64,000 nt of DNA from DATJKD01 sp963728295 (GCA_963728295.1 CAVSKB010000019.1:682001-746000), one strand, 5' to 3'. Positions 50,475 to 64,000 are shown, counted from the stretch's first letter. A program made the numbers and translations. The notes: generated by a model from the sequence alone, not told the origin.

Positions 50475-51380
50475 CTATCCCATTCTGAATTCGCGGATGA
50501 CGTCAGGGATCGAGGCTTCGTTGAGTGGCGCCATGATGTGCGCCCCCGACACGCCGGGCATGTCGGCAAGCCGCTGCAGGATGTCGATACAGATCAATTT
50601 GCCTTCGGACCTGGGATCCGCGGCAGCTTCGAGTCGCTGAATAATGGAGTCGGGAATCACAGACCCGAACAGGTTGTCGCGAATCCATCGCGCTGACTTC
50701 GCCGACGCGAGCGGCGCGACGCCAACCAGCAGGTGAACCTCCTTGCGGAGCGGGATGCCGTGCTCCCGCAAGCGGTCGAGATAACGCGTCAACAGCGACA
50801 GGTCCATGCAAAACTGGGTCTGCACGAACTGCGCGCCGGCGTCGAGTTTCCTGCGTAACGCCTCCGGCGCCCACCCGGGTTTCGGATCGATCGGTACATC
50901 CGCGCACCCTATGAAAAAGCGCGCCGTGCCACCGACCTTGCGGCCGTGCGGCAGCTCGCCCTTGTCGCGAATCGACGCCGCCGTGCGCATCAGCGCACTC
51001 GAATCCAGATCGAAGACCGGTTTGGCGTCTGGCTGATCTCCCGCCTTCGGATCATCGCCTGTCAGTATCAGCACATTGCTTATGCCAGAGGCAGCCGCAC
51101 CAACCAATTGGCTCTGCAATGCAATCCGATTGCGGTCCCGGCAGGTCAGTTGGAGTATGGGATCAATGCCGTGTCGCAGCAGTATGGTCGCGGCAACGAT
51201 GGCGTCCATATGCGCTCTTGCACTCGCCCCATCCGTCACGTTTACCGCATCGGCAAGGCCCGCGAGCGGCTCGGCCTTTGCGAGCAGATCGGCAGGGTCG
51301 CACGACAGCGGCGGCGTTACTTCCGCAGTCAGGCAGAATTCGCGTGCAGTCAGCGCCGCCTGCAGGGTGCGGGTCGTCAT
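50475..51380 (-). CDS. Methylenetetrahydrofolate reductase-family protein
   Basis: A flavin-dependent 5,10-methylenetetrahydrofolate reductase-like TIM barrel of 301 residues. Features are the N-terminal FCLTAEVTPPLSCDP with the catalytic-type Glu, VTDGASARAHM, LTCRDRNRIALQSQL, VLILTGDDP and AQFVQTQFCMDLSLL. The divergent MetF2-type sequence differs from E. coli-like MetF. GAGGAAT precedes the ATG. It is divergent from a methylphenol-oxidase operon, which hints at C1 handling from methoxy-aromatics rather than methionine synthesis (inference). Confidence 0.85.
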   Translation of the reverse strand: MTTRTLQAALTAREFCLTAEVTPPLSCDPADLLAKAEPLAGLADAVNVTDGASARAHMDAIVAATILLRHGIDPILQLTCRDRNRIALQSQLVGAAASGISNVLILTGDDPKAGDQPDAKPVFDLDSSALMRTAASIRDKGELPHGRKVGGTARFFIGCADVPIDPKPGWAPEALRRKLDAGAQFVQTQFCMDLSLLTRYLDRLREHGIPLRKEVHLLVGVAPLASAKSARWIRDNLFGSVIPDSIIQRLEAAADPRSEGKLICIDILQRLADMPGVSGAHIMAPLNEASIPDVIREFRMG

Positions 51381-51503
51381 GCGGTATTCCTCAAATGGGC
51401 TGCGCGAACCGGCATACCATGGCAAGCCTGACATGGATTGGATTCCGGGTCTTCCCGGCCATACAGTGCCGCCTGATTGTTCCTGCGGGTCGGGGTGTCG
51501 CCT

Positions 51504-51917
51504 ATGAACAGGAGAGGTTTGATTCTGGCCGCCACGTCGGCCCTGTTCATTCCGAAGGCGGTGATGGTCGCACACGCCTCTGCATCGGCCACCAAGTCGC
51601 CAGGTCCGGACTATTTCTTCTGCGACGAACGTTTTGCGAAAGCGCGCCGACTGGCCGCGGAATTGTCGGGCTGCACCGCGCTGACCCCGGTGCAGGGTGA
51701 CATCACGGAGTTGTGGAGTTCTTATCTCGGCCGTGCCAGTCGCCAGTCATCCCTGCATATGCGCGGTGTCACCACTGAATCATTCTATTTCTGTCTGAAA
51801 ATCATGATAGGCGAGCACGCCGATCTGAACGCACAGGTAACCCGGGTCGACCGGGACCTGTTTCTCTGGACGATGCGTACCGGCCCGCAGACGCCAACGG
51901 AACTACGTCATGGCTGA
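51504..51917 (+). CDS. Exported protein of unknown function, Tat-like signal
   Basis: The product has 137 residues. The start MNRRGLILAATSALF has a twin arginine followed by a hydrophobic segment, resembling a Tat signal, with cleavage near AHASA. The mature part contains FFCDERFAKARRLAAEL, QGDITELWSSYL and MRGVTTESFYFCLKIM. I recall similar small exported proteins beside flavocytochrome oxidases, but no function is established. It overlaps the following flavoprotein gene by 8 bases, so it belongs to that operon. Confidence 0.7.
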   Translation: MNRRGLILAATSALFIPKAVMVAHASASATKSPGPDYFFCDERFAKARRLAAELSGCTALTPVQGDITELWSSYLGRASRQSSLHMRGVTTESFYFCLKIMIGEHADLNAQVTRVDRDLFLWTMRTGPQTPTELRHG

Positions 51918-53484
51918 ACCACTAGCGCCAGGTGTAAGTGCTGATCGCATGGCCAATGCCCTGGAGCGATTCAGGAAGATCGTCGGCAGCGAATGGGTGT
52001 TCACGGGCGAGAAGGTCGTGAGCTACCACGATCCTTACCCAATCTCCAACGACGACACGCGGTACAAGGCCCATGCCGCGGTCGCACCGGCCGCAACCGA
52101 GCAGGTGCAGGAGATCGTCAAGGTCGCCAGCGAGTTTGGTGTCCCGTTGTGGCCGGTCTCCCGCGGTAAGAATTTCGCCTATGGCGGGGCCGCCCCGATC
52201 CTGTCCGGTTCCGTCGTTGTCGATCTCAACCGGATGAACCGCATCCTGGAGGTGAACGAAAAATTCGGCTACGCCCTCGTCGAGCCGGGCGTCAGTTACT
52301 TCGACCTGTACGACTACATCCGGGGGCGCGGGCTGAAACTGTGGCTCGACGTCCCGGATCCCGGCTGGGGTAGCGTCATGGGAAATGCGCTCGACCACGG
52401 CGTGGGTTACACGCCGTATGGCGATCACTTCATGATGCAGTGTGGCATGGAGGTCGTTCTCGCGAATGGAGAGGTCGTGCGGACCGGTATGGGCGCGATG
52501 CCGGGCAACAATACCTGGCAGTTGTTCAAGTACGGGTTCGGCCCTTACGTGGATGGCATCTTCTCGCAGTCGAACTTCGGCATCGTCACCAAGATGGGCA
52601 TCTGGCTCATGCCCGAGCCGACGGGCTATCGCCCTTACCTGATCACCTTTCCGCGGGAAGAAGACATCGAGCAGGTCGTCGAGATCGTGAGACCGCTCAG
52701 GCTCAACAACGTCATTCAGAACGCGGCCACGATCCGCAGCCTGGTGCTGGATGCTGCCATCTCCGCGACCCGGAGCCAGTACTACTCGGGCGATGGCCCA
52801 ATACCGGACAGCGTCGCAAAGGCAATCATGGCCGATCAGGAAATCGGCATGTGGAATTTCTGCGGCGCACTCTACGGGCCGCCGCCGATCACGGACGCGT
52901 TATGGACTGTGATGCGGGATTCCTTCGCCAAGGTTCCCGGCGCGAAGTTCTACTTCCCGGAGGACCGCAAGCGCAGGCCGGACATCCTGATTCATCGCGC
53001 CGAGACCATGAAGGGTATCCCCAAGCTGACCGAGTTCAACTTCCTGAACTGGGCCGGTGGTGGCGGTCACGTGGGCTTCTCCCCGGTCTCCCCGACCACG
53101 GGCGAGGACGCAATCAAGCAGTATCGGATGGTCAGCGGTCGGGTGCGGGAATACGGTTTCGATTACATGGGCCTGATGGCCGTTGGCTTCCGCGAGCTGC
53201 ATCATGTGACGGTAATCGTCTACGACCGGACCGACCCGAAGCAGCGCCAGAGGCTGGACGAGCTGTTCAACAGGTTGGTGCAGGAGGCCGCTGCCGAGGG
53301 TTACGGCGAGTACCGAACGCACATTCATTACATGGACGCCATCGCGGGCACCTACAGCTGGAATGACAATGCCCTGATGAAGATGCACCAGACCATCAAG
53401 GATGCGCTCGACCCCAAAGGCATTCTGGCGCCAGGCAAATCGGGCATCTGGCCAAGACACCTGCGGCACGGAGACAAGGCATGA
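51910..53484 (+). CDS. p-Cresol methylhydroxylase / eugenol hydroxylase-type flavoprotein
   Basis: A flavoprotein oxidoreductase of the vanillyl-alcohol oxidase family, 524 residues. The FAD domain shows LWPVSRGKNFAYGGAAP, GYALVEPGVSYFDLYDYI and DPGWGSVMGNALDHGVGYTPYG. The substrate domain includes FNFLNWAGGGGHVGFSPVSP, and HHVTVIVYDRTDP lies near the C-terminus. These enzymes oxidise 4-alkylphenols such as p-cresol or eugenol, passing electrons to a c-type cytochrome. The cytochrome gene overlaps its stop by 4 bases. There is no signal peptide here, as in the known flavoprotein subunits, which are co-exported. Confidence 0.9.
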   Translation: MAEPLAPGVSADRMANALERFRKIVGSEWVFTGEKVVSYHDPYPISNDDTRYKAHAAVAPAATEQVQEIVKVASEFGVPLWPVSRGKNFAYGGAAPILSGSVVVDLNRMNRILEVNEKFGYALVEPGVSYFDLYDYIRGRGLKLWLDVPDPGWGSVMGNALDHGVGYTPYGDHFMMQCGMEVVLANGEVVRTGMGAMPGNNTWQLFKYGFGPYVDGIFSQSNFGIVTKMGIWLMPEPTGYRPYLITFPREEDIEQVVEIVRPLRLNNVIQNAATIRSLVLDAAISATRSQYYSGDGPIPDSVAKAIMADQEIGMWNFCGALYGPPPITDALWTVMRDSFAKVPGAKFYFPEDRKRRPDILIHRAETMKGIPKLTEFNFLNWAGGGGHVGFSPVSPTTGEDAIKQYRMVSGRVREYGFDYMGLMAVGFRELHHVTVIVYDRTDPKQRQRLDELFNRLVQEAAAEGYGEYRTHIHYMDAIAGTYSWNDNALMKMHQTIKDALDPKGILAPGKSGIWPRHLRHGDKA

Positions 53485-53798
53485 AACGCATCGCGTTGAC
53501 CACGTTGACGGCGCTCCTCGCCGTTACGATGCCGGTGTTGGGGTCGGAGTCCACCGGAAAAGAGACTTTCGACAGACATTGCGTGCATTGCCACGGACCG
53601 GGTAACGAGGCCACCGGCACGCTGCAGCTCGCCCGGACGCGAGGTCAGGACAAGGCTTTATTGACCGAGCGCGATGACCTCCGCCCGCCATACATTCAAT
53701 TTGTAGTCAGGCACGGGCTCAAGGCAATGCCCGCCTTCCTCCCCAGCGACCTGACCGACGCGCAGCTCGAAGCGCTGGCTGACTACTTGACCCGCTAG
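53481..53798 (+). CDS. Cytochrome c subunit of the methylphenol oxidoreductase
   Basis: A small periplasmic c-type cytochrome of 105 residues with a Sec signal peptide (about 1-21). The haem motif CVHCH is at 34-38, and the axial methionine is probably in GLKAMPAFLPSDLTD. The size matches the PchC-type cytochrome subunit of p-cresol methylhydroxylase. It accepts electrons from the flavoprotein encoded just upstream. Confidence 0.9.
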   Translation: MKRIALTTLTALLAVTMPVLGSESTGKETFDRHCVHCHGPGNEATGTLQLARTRGQDKALLTERDDLRPPYIQFVVRHGLKAMPAFLPSDLTDAQLEALADYLTR

Positions 53799-53816
53799 CT
53801 GTCACGAGAAAAAAAC

Positions 53817-55818
53817 TCAGCCGCGCCGGAGCAACTCACGATACCGCGAGTCGTCTGCGAGGCTCGACATGTTCCAATCGTGACGCGCCCACCATGCGTG
53901 ACGCCAGCCGCGGCCGATGGCCTCGTCGAGCAGTTGCAGAGCAACGTCGCCTCGTCCGAGCACGGCGTGAGCGCTCACCGCCCAGTACGAGAGGTCCATG
54001 TTCACGATGCCTTGAGACCGGACCTCGTCGAGCTGCGCGAGCAGTTGCTCAAGGTCGTGCCGCCCGCTTTCCTCGCCGGCAACCACGCGCAAGTGCGCAT
54101 GGTTGACGATGTGCGGCAATCGCCAGACCCAGTTGTCGTTGATGGCATCGTCGATGGCGTGGCGGGGGTCAGGCGCTTGCAGCTCGTAAAGCGCTCGCGC
54201 GGCGTCCAGGTTGCCGACTGCCAGATGGGCCTGCGCGCGTTGTGAAGGCAGGTAGCTGCGGTCAGGGGGATGGCCATCCCCGATGCGCGCAAGCGCGGAA
54301 CTGTCGCGGCGCACCATGCACAACGCGACCACGAGATCCGAGTCGAAGGCATTGTCGGGTGAGCTGCGACAGGCCGCCTCGATCAAGGCAGCAGCTGCAT
54401 CATCCTCGCCGAGCTGCAGCAGGAACAGGCCCTTGCGGGCGAGATAGAAGGCGCGTGTCGGAGCGCGCTCGATGGCCTGGTCGATCCAGCGCTGCGCATC
54501 CGCAAGCGCGCCGCGCGTCGAATGGAGCCGCGCCATGCCGGAATACGGCACGGCAAACGTCGGGATCGATCTCGATCGCCACCGCGAAACGGGCTGCCGC
54601 CTCGTCCTCATCGCCGAAGCGCAGCGCATCGAAGCCCGCGTTGGTATTGATGATCGGCGACAGCGGATCGAGCCGCAGCGCTTCCCGATCGCGCGCCTCC
54701 GCATCGCGGTAGCGGCCTTGCGTCGTCAGCACCAGGCCGTGCCACACGTGCGCCATCGTGTAACCGGGGTTCAGCGCCAGCGCGCGCTCGAGCTCGACTT
54801 GCGCCGCGACGAGATCGCCCTGGTTGTGGTGGATCAGCCCCAGCGACGCGTGTGCCTCGGCAAGGTCGGGTGCAAGTTCCAGCGCACGCTGGGCAGCGGG
54901 CAGCGCGTGTGTGACCGCACGCATCGCCGGCATGTTGCCGTAGTAGCCCGCGCTCAGCAGCGTGTATGCGTCGGCAAGGCCCGAGTACGCGAGAGCATAA
55001 GCGGAGTCATGCTCGATGGCCTGCTCGAAGTAGGCCACCGCGCGTTCCAGCGACGCCTCCGTGCGCTTGTGAAAATGGTGGCGGCCGAGCAAGTATAGAT
55101 TGTAAGCCTCGACATTCTGCGTCGCCGGCGGTGTCGGCGCACGCTCCTCGCCGGCCGTGCGCGGGCCGATCGCTGCAATGACGGCCGATGCCACTTCGCT
55201 CTGCAGCCGGAAAATGTCATCCAGACGCCGCTCGAAGGTCTCGGACCAGATCTGGTAACCATCAGCGGCGCTCACGAGCTGGACATCGATGCGCACGGTG
55301 TCTGCCTGCTTGCGGACACCACCTTCGAGCACGGTCGCAACGCTCAGCCGACGTCCGATCTCCCGCACGTCCTCGTGCCGACCCTTGAACGCGAACGACG
55401 ACGTGCGCGCCGCCACGCGCAGGCCCGACACGCGTGCCAATTGGTTGCGGATCTCCTCCGACAGGCCGTCCGAGAAGTACTCGTTCTCCACATCCTGACT
55501 CAGGTTCGCAAATGGCAGCACCGCGATCGAACTCTCGGGTGCGGCCGGCGGTGGATCCACGGACTCAGGACGATCTGCCGTGCGCTCGATGCCCGAGGGA
55601 GTGATGTCGAACAGCCACGCAAGCGCCAGCGCAACCGGCAGCCCGACGGCCAATCCCGCGACGACGAAGCGCATGTACTGTGAGGAGTCGAACGCGTCGA
55701 GCAGCAGATCGATCGCCTGCGCCAGTATCCACGCGCCCGCGATGTAGAAGACGGCGACCCGTACGACCCGGCGGCGCAGCAGTTCCTTCCAGAATCGTTT
55801 GGCATCCAGATGCGCCAT
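53817..55818 (-). pseudogene. TolB-like / TPR-repeat inner-membrane protein (one frameshift)
   Basis: This protein has about 667 residues. A short cytoplasmic N-terminus (MAHLDAKRFWKELLRRRVVR) and two membrane helices (about 22-70) precede a TolB/FlgO-like domain with IAVLPFANLSQDVENEYFSDGLSEE. Then come at least six TPR-type repeats (for example AVAYFEQAIEHDSAYALAY, AHASLGLIHHNQGDLVAA). The architecture matches the non-catalytic relatives of TPR adenylate cyclases. The frame changes near 54560. It is divergent from the riboswitch-controlled lipoprotein gene, so the two may share a function at the envelope. Confidence 0.8.
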
Positions 55819-55941
55819 GACGGCTATTGTCCGCGAGTCGAGCGCAAGCCGCGAGGGCGCCGGTTTGTGCGGCACTGCCGTGCGACCTGGCCGCAGCGCG
55901 CCGATTGCCTCACGTTTCCGGCGATCGCGCGAGATCGAACA

Positions 55942-55969
55942 TTGCGCTGGCACAGATCAGCACCATAAT
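55942..55969 (+). promoter_or_regulatory. Promoter for the riboswitch leader
   Basis: A -35 TTGCGC (55942-55947) and -10 CATAAT (55964-55969) are separated by 16 bases. The predicted start near 55977 places the first transcribed bases just before the riboswitch aptamer, with little wasted leader. Confidence 0.5.
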
Positions 55970-55984
55970 CCGACTCACGGATTT

Positions 55985-56070
55985 CTGAATTGTGGCAAAC
56001 CCGTCGTAAGGCGGGGACGCAAAGCCTCCGGTCCGCGGACACCTGTCCTGGATAGCGGGGTTGCCGGAGT
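55985..56070 (+). promoter_or_regulatory. c-di-GMP-I riboswitch (GEMM-I)
   Basis: All sequence signatures of the GEMM-I aptamer occur in order: GGCAAACC (55994-56001), a hairpin CCGTC-GTAA-GGCGG with a GNRA-type tetraloop, GGACGCAAAGCCTCCGG (56014-56030), a variable second stem and TAGCGGGGTTGCC (56053-56065). The ribosome binding site GGAG (56066-56069) touches the 3' end, and the TTG start of the lipoprotein lies 7 bases later. Such closeness suggests control of translation: ligand binding would free or hide the site. Discrimination between c-di-GMP and cGAMP rests on one base in the aptamer that I have not assigned. Confidence 0.9.
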
Positions 56071-56076
56071 TCGACA

Positions 56077-58618
56077 TTGGTCAACCTGCACCTGCTGAAG
56101 GTCACCCTCCCGATTGTCCTCCTGGTGGTCCTCGGCGCCTGTCGTGACGACAACGAGACGTCGCGCGGGGCCGACTTGGACGGTACTTCGAACTCCGCGC
56201 CGGTGATCGTGGGCACACCTGCCACCAAGGCGGTCGCCGGCGTGACCTACGAGTTCGTGCCAGACGCGTCGGACGCCGATGAGGACGTCCTCACCTTCGC
56301 GATTGAGAACCGTCCGGACTGGGCCACGTTCAGCCCGACCACCGGGCGGCTGTCGGGACGTCCGCCTGCGTCCGCCGCTGCCCGCGTCTATGACGATATT
56401 CTGATCAGCGTATCCGACAGCAAGGCCGTCGCCGACCTGCCCGCGTACGATCTCGAGGTCGAGGGCGATCCCGACTTCGCCGATGTCCCTGAGATTGCAG
56501 GTACGTGCACAAGGCTGACATCCGAATTACCGCAAAAGATGTGGGAGACCGCCGCCACATTCGATCCTGAAACCGGTGAACTGGTACACCACGGTGGACA
56601 CGTCACCTACGAACAAAGCAGTTACACCTATCTTTACCATCCTGACAATGGAACTATCCGCCGTGCGAAGCCACGACGGACACCGCCTCGAGTCTGCTTA
56701 CAAGATGGCACCTATGCTGAATCACGCAAAGTTTCGGTCTTTGCGCACGGACTGTCGGGCCATGGCTCCATGCCACCAGGTGAATTCAAGAATGGAATTT
56801 ACACTGCTCTCGAAATTGCCGACGAAACCGGGCCGTGGCTGTACGACAGCGCCAAGGACGATTTTGAGTATGCCCGTACCGTCGGCAATCGCTTTACTTC
56901 TTTCCAACATGCGCCGATGGCCTATGACGCAAGCAGCGATGTTGTCTATTCACTCGGCGAAACTGAACTTTTCATTTACTCCGTACAACTGAATAAGGTC
57001 TTTCGTCGGGCTTTACCGATCGAATTGCACCGCCGTCGCAACTACGGCGCGGCCGTCGACCCAATTCATCGCAACCTGGTGATTTTTGGCGGCGTGTCGC
57101 CAACACAATGGCAATATCTCAGGAGTGATCTCGGATTACCCGACAGCGAATTCCAGAATCACGTCAAGAAAGACACCTGGATGTATCGTCTTGAAGACGA
57201 CACCTGGGAAAAACTGCCACAGACCGTCCAGCCGCCCCGCGGGTATCCCGGCTCGGATTTCATCAAATACATGATGGTGTATGAACCACGTAACGGGAAC
57301 ATCCTGTTACGGGTTACACCCATTGAAGACGTAGTTTACGACCGTGGCCAGTGGCCTCGGGCCGAGACCTGGGCCTTCAATACCTATGCTCAGCAGTGGA
57401 AAAAGCTGATTCTCAACGGCGAACCACGCTTCCCGGGCTTGACGACTTACGATTCCGAGAATCATCGCCTGGTGATCATGGGCGGTGGCGACGATGTGGC
57501 GAGACAACATGCTGAGGGTGTACCGGCAAACCTGCGGCCCGCTACAAGCCGTGAACTCTTTGTCTGCAATTTGCCGAACGCAGCCGAATGCTCTCCCGAC
57601 GACGCATCCAAAGAGAATAACTGTCCATACACGCACGACTACAACCACTGATCCGACGACTGGCATCAGCAGGACCGAGTATTCAAATCAACTGGAATGG
57701 ACAGGACAGGCCGGTCAGAACTACACAATCTATCGTGCCGAAGCCAATCCGCTGCCAGGAACTTTTCAAGAGATTGGAGCGGTAACTGCCGATACCTACA
57801 TCGATCGCACTCCCCTCAACACCAAGGTCTATGCATATCGCGTGTCGCCCACTCAGTCTGTCGTAAAGAATCGAGTGTATTCGAATGTGGCCTTCGACCA
57901 GCCCAGACGACCAGCTGGTCTGATGGCGTCAGTTGAAGGTGCGAATCTCGTTAAATTGCGCTGGGACGAAGCGATCGAACCCGACGCAGCTGGCTACAAC
58001 GTGTACCGCGCCCGCGGAAGCGACGTACGTGTCGAAGGCGCCGGCGAAAAAATAAACTCCAGCTTGATCAACAGCCCCAACTACATTGATGCGACAGTTG
58101 ATTTATCTGATTCGGTGGCTCGCTTTTATTGGGTAACCACCGTCAATCGGGCTGGCAAGGAGAGTGGTCCAAGCCCTTACGCGATGACTTTTCCGGATGC
58201 GCCGCTGGCGGTCAACATTGACCGCCACGAGACGATGCCGGCGCCAACCAACAAGATCAGGATTTGGTGGGAATGGCCTGCGGACATGGAAGTCAGCGGA
58301 TTCAATGTCTACTTTGTCGACAATCATATGAATACGCACGACAAGCCCCCCGAAGTGGTGAATGCGTGGTATGCCTCATGGATCAAGGCCAACTCAGCGC
58401 CGATTTTGAACCTGAGTACGAGGACCGCTGCACCGGGACACCGGAGCTACGAGTACACCTTCACCATTCCCTCCAACAGCACCGCACCTCATTATTATTT
58501 CTACGTTCGTGCGGTGAACGTCTTGGGACAAGAGGGACAGAAGACCGACATCATTTCGAAGACATCGGATGCGTTCGGTCCGCATGTCAACGGCCAATGG
58601 AGTCCGGGTTCTCGGTAA
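56077..58618 (+). pseudogene. Riboswitch-controlled surface lipoprotein: Ig-like, beta-propeller and Fn3-like (one frameshift)
   Basis: This is a secreted lipoprotein of about 847 residues. The N-terminus has a lipobox (LPIVLLVVLGAC, Cys about 22). It is followed by an Ig/cadherin-like PIG domain (SAPVIVGTPATKAVAG through WATFSPTTGRLSGRPPA), a kelch-like beta-propeller region (residues about 140-480, with MAYDASSDVVYSLG and RNLVIFGGVSPTQW) and two fibronectin-III-like domains (LEWTGQAGQNYTIYRAE and VKLRWDEAIEPDAAGYNVYRA). A frame change falls near 57625. The gene is visibly richer in A/T and less codon-biased than its neighbours, pointing to transfer. A c-di-GMP-I riboswitch precedes it, so a biofilm or adhesion role is likely. 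Confidence 0.8.
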
Positions 58619-58620
58619 AA

Positions 58621-58690
58621 CCCGGCACGACATGCTCGAAGTACTCCTGGATCGCGATCCCGACCGGCGTCCCGCCCACCCCGCAGATCA
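58621..58690 (-). pseudogene. Fragment of a phosphoribosyltransferase gene
   Basis: Read on the minus strand, 58626-58676 encodes GGTPVGIAIQEYFEHV, nearly the same as GGTPVGIAIQEYFEYV of the complete gene at 45942-46502, and is close in bases too. Sequence on either side does not match. It is a remnant of a second gene copy or the scar of a rearrangement between the lipoprotein gene and the rrn terminator. Confidence 0.6.
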
Positions 58691-58720
58691 CCCCGGGGCG
58701 AGGCCGCGTGGTCTTCACCG

Positions 58721-58759
58721 AAAAGAAAAACCCCCGCCGGATCTCTCCGGCGGGGGTTT
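58721..58759 (-). terminator. Rho-independent terminator of the rrn operon
   Basis: A stem CCCCCGCCGG / CCGGCGGGGG with a 6-base loop is followed on the minus strand by TTTTTCTTTT. It lies 11 bases after the 3' end of the 5S gene. Confidence 0.9.
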
Positions 58760-58769
58760 GTTTCAGAAG

Positions 58770-58886
58770 CCTGGCAGTGACCTACTCTTGCATGGCCAAA
58801 GACCACACTACCATCGGCGCTGAGCGTTTTCACTTCCGAGTTCGGAAAGGGATCGGGTGGTTCCCGCTCGCTATGACCGCCAGGCA
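58770..58886 (-). rRNA. rrf: 5S ribosomal RNA
   Basis: About 117 bases with pairing ends (TGCCTGGCGG at 5', CCAGG at 3') and the conserved GAACTCGGAAGTGAAA and GATGGTAGTGTGG cores. It is the last gene of the rrn operon. Confidence 0.95.
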
Positions 58887-59019
58887 GACCGGCTCACGCG
58901 CCGCGCTCTTCGCGCGGGCGGTGAATTCGAATCGGGTATGACACACGCGTGTCGCTTCAGAGCGATACCGGCTGACACACTCCATCGTCCGGAAGATCCA
59001 GACCGATTGGGTGTTATAT

Positions 59020-61920
<2,901 letters not shown>

Positions 61921-62142
61921 ATATAACCCCAATAGGTCTGGGGCGTGGTCGTTGAGCTGGTATCTCTCTACGAATGCGACACGCATGCGATTCTCAAGTT
62001 GAATCAACTTGATCCTCGGCGTCATACCCAATTCAGATTGTTAAAGAACGAACGCGCGACCGAAGTCGCGTCGCGTGAGACCACGGCATGCACCGCAACT
62101 GCGATGCATGCCTGGTCGCGCGCGTCACCACGAGGCGAGACT
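61921..62142 (-). other. tRNA-Ala to 23S internal transcribed spacer
   Basis: A spacer of 222 bases on the minus strand. It contains boxA (listed separately), the inverted repeat CAAGTTGAATCAACTTG near 61997-62013 and GC-rich stems that probably take part in RNase III processing of 23S. Confidence 0.7.
62037..62049 (-). promoter_or_regulatory. rRNA antitermination boxA
   Basis: On the minus strand GTTCTTTAACAAT matches the boxA element found in rrn leaders and spacers. It recruits NusB/NusE to prevent early termination in the 23S gene. Confidence 0.7.
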
Positions 62143-62218
62143 TGGTGGAGCCAGCCGGGATCGAACCGGCGACCTCCTGCTTGCAAAGCAGGCGCTCTCC
62201 CAGCTGAGCTATGGCCCC
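62143..62218 (-). tRNA. tRNA-Ala (anticodon TGC)
   Basis: 76 bases including an encoded CCA end. The acceptor GGGGCCA pairs with TGGCTCC; D-arm AGCTCAGCTGGGAGAGC; anticodon loop TTTGCAA; T-arm GGTTCGATCC. Standard spacer tRNA in rrn operons. Confidence 0.97.
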
Positions 62219-62237
62219 TGATCGTGTCCGATTGGAC

Positions 62238-62314
<77 letters not shown>

Positions 62315-62429
62315 GGTTCTTCCGCTCCAGGTTCCGGGAGCCCGGATCTGGTGTCCAGCCTCGTGGGCAACGAAACAGGTAACTTGAGTGGAAACTCGCG
62401 CGCAGCTGTTGCTTGCGCTCTCGTCTCTT

Positions 62430-63965
<1,536 letters not shown>

Positions 63966-64000
63966 AAGTCTTTCGACTTTTCGGAGAGCAGAACCAAACA

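Noticed and set aside
51381..51503. SAM or SAH riboswitch before the metF-like gene
   Set aside because: The leader has stems but none of the core motifs of those families.

Overview
The window is high-GC DNA from a gammaproteobacterium. Evidence for this is the 16S gene, an rrn operon ordered 16S–tRNA-Ile–tRNA-Ala–23S–5S, FeoAB, a gammaproteobacterial-type plsY–birA pair, and large TonB-dependent receptors typical of oligotrophic Xanthomonadales/Steroidobacterales-like lineages. The lineage below class is inference. Coding density is high and most genes sit in short operons, many joined by 4-bp ATGA overlaps.

Layout. 0–7.5 kb is housekeeping: an exported cytochrome-c-like protein (partial), coaX, feoA-feoB with a small membrane protein, birA, plsY, a CtlX-type amidinohydrolase and deoB. 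7.5–16.3 kb is one giant cyclic beta-1,2-glucan synthase gene (ndvB type) read in several frames. 16.3–26 kb looks like a nucleoside/deoxyribose locus: a lipoprotein amidohydrolase and a TonB receptor face deoD, deoC, an aldehyde dehydrogenase and a truncated aldehyde-dehydrogenase-like partner, followed by 2-keto-3-deoxygluconate kinase. 26–46 kb is catabolic accessory DNA: DUF819 membrane protein, FAD oxidoreductase, nitrilase, KDPG aldolase, aldehyde dehydrogenase, HisC-like aminotransferase, a thiamine-diphosphate enzyme, a LysR regulator, D-mannonate dehydratase, a second TonB receptor, and an oxidoreductase operon. 46–54 kb holds a P450/phosphoribosyltransferase pair, an RRM protein, an SDR–ornithine cyclodeaminase–aminotransferase operon, a MetF-like reductase, and a p-cresol/eugenol-hydroxylase-like flavocytochrome operon. 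54–58.6 kb has a TolB-like/TPR membrane protein divergent from a c-di-GMP-I (GEMM-I) riboswitch that leads directly into a large lipoprotein with Ig-like, beta-propeller and fibronectin-III-like parts. 58.6–64 kb is the complete rrn operon on the minus strand.

How genes work together. ManD, KDG kinase and KDPG aldolase form a complete mannonate to pyruvate plus glyceraldehyde-3-phosphate route, although the genes are scattered. DeoB, DeoD, DeoC and the aldehyde dehydrogenases form a nucleoside salvage/deoxyribose route, and the lipoprotein deaminase and TonB receptor beside them may feed it.

Quality caution. About 35 single-base frame changes interrupt otherwise well conserved genes, and the homologous reading resumes within a few codons each time. 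I read these as sequencing or assembly indels, not true decay. Genes marked frameshifted should be treated as probably intact in the organism. The most interesting single observation is the c-di-GMP riboswitch with its own promoter placed against the start of an adhesin-like lipoprotein.
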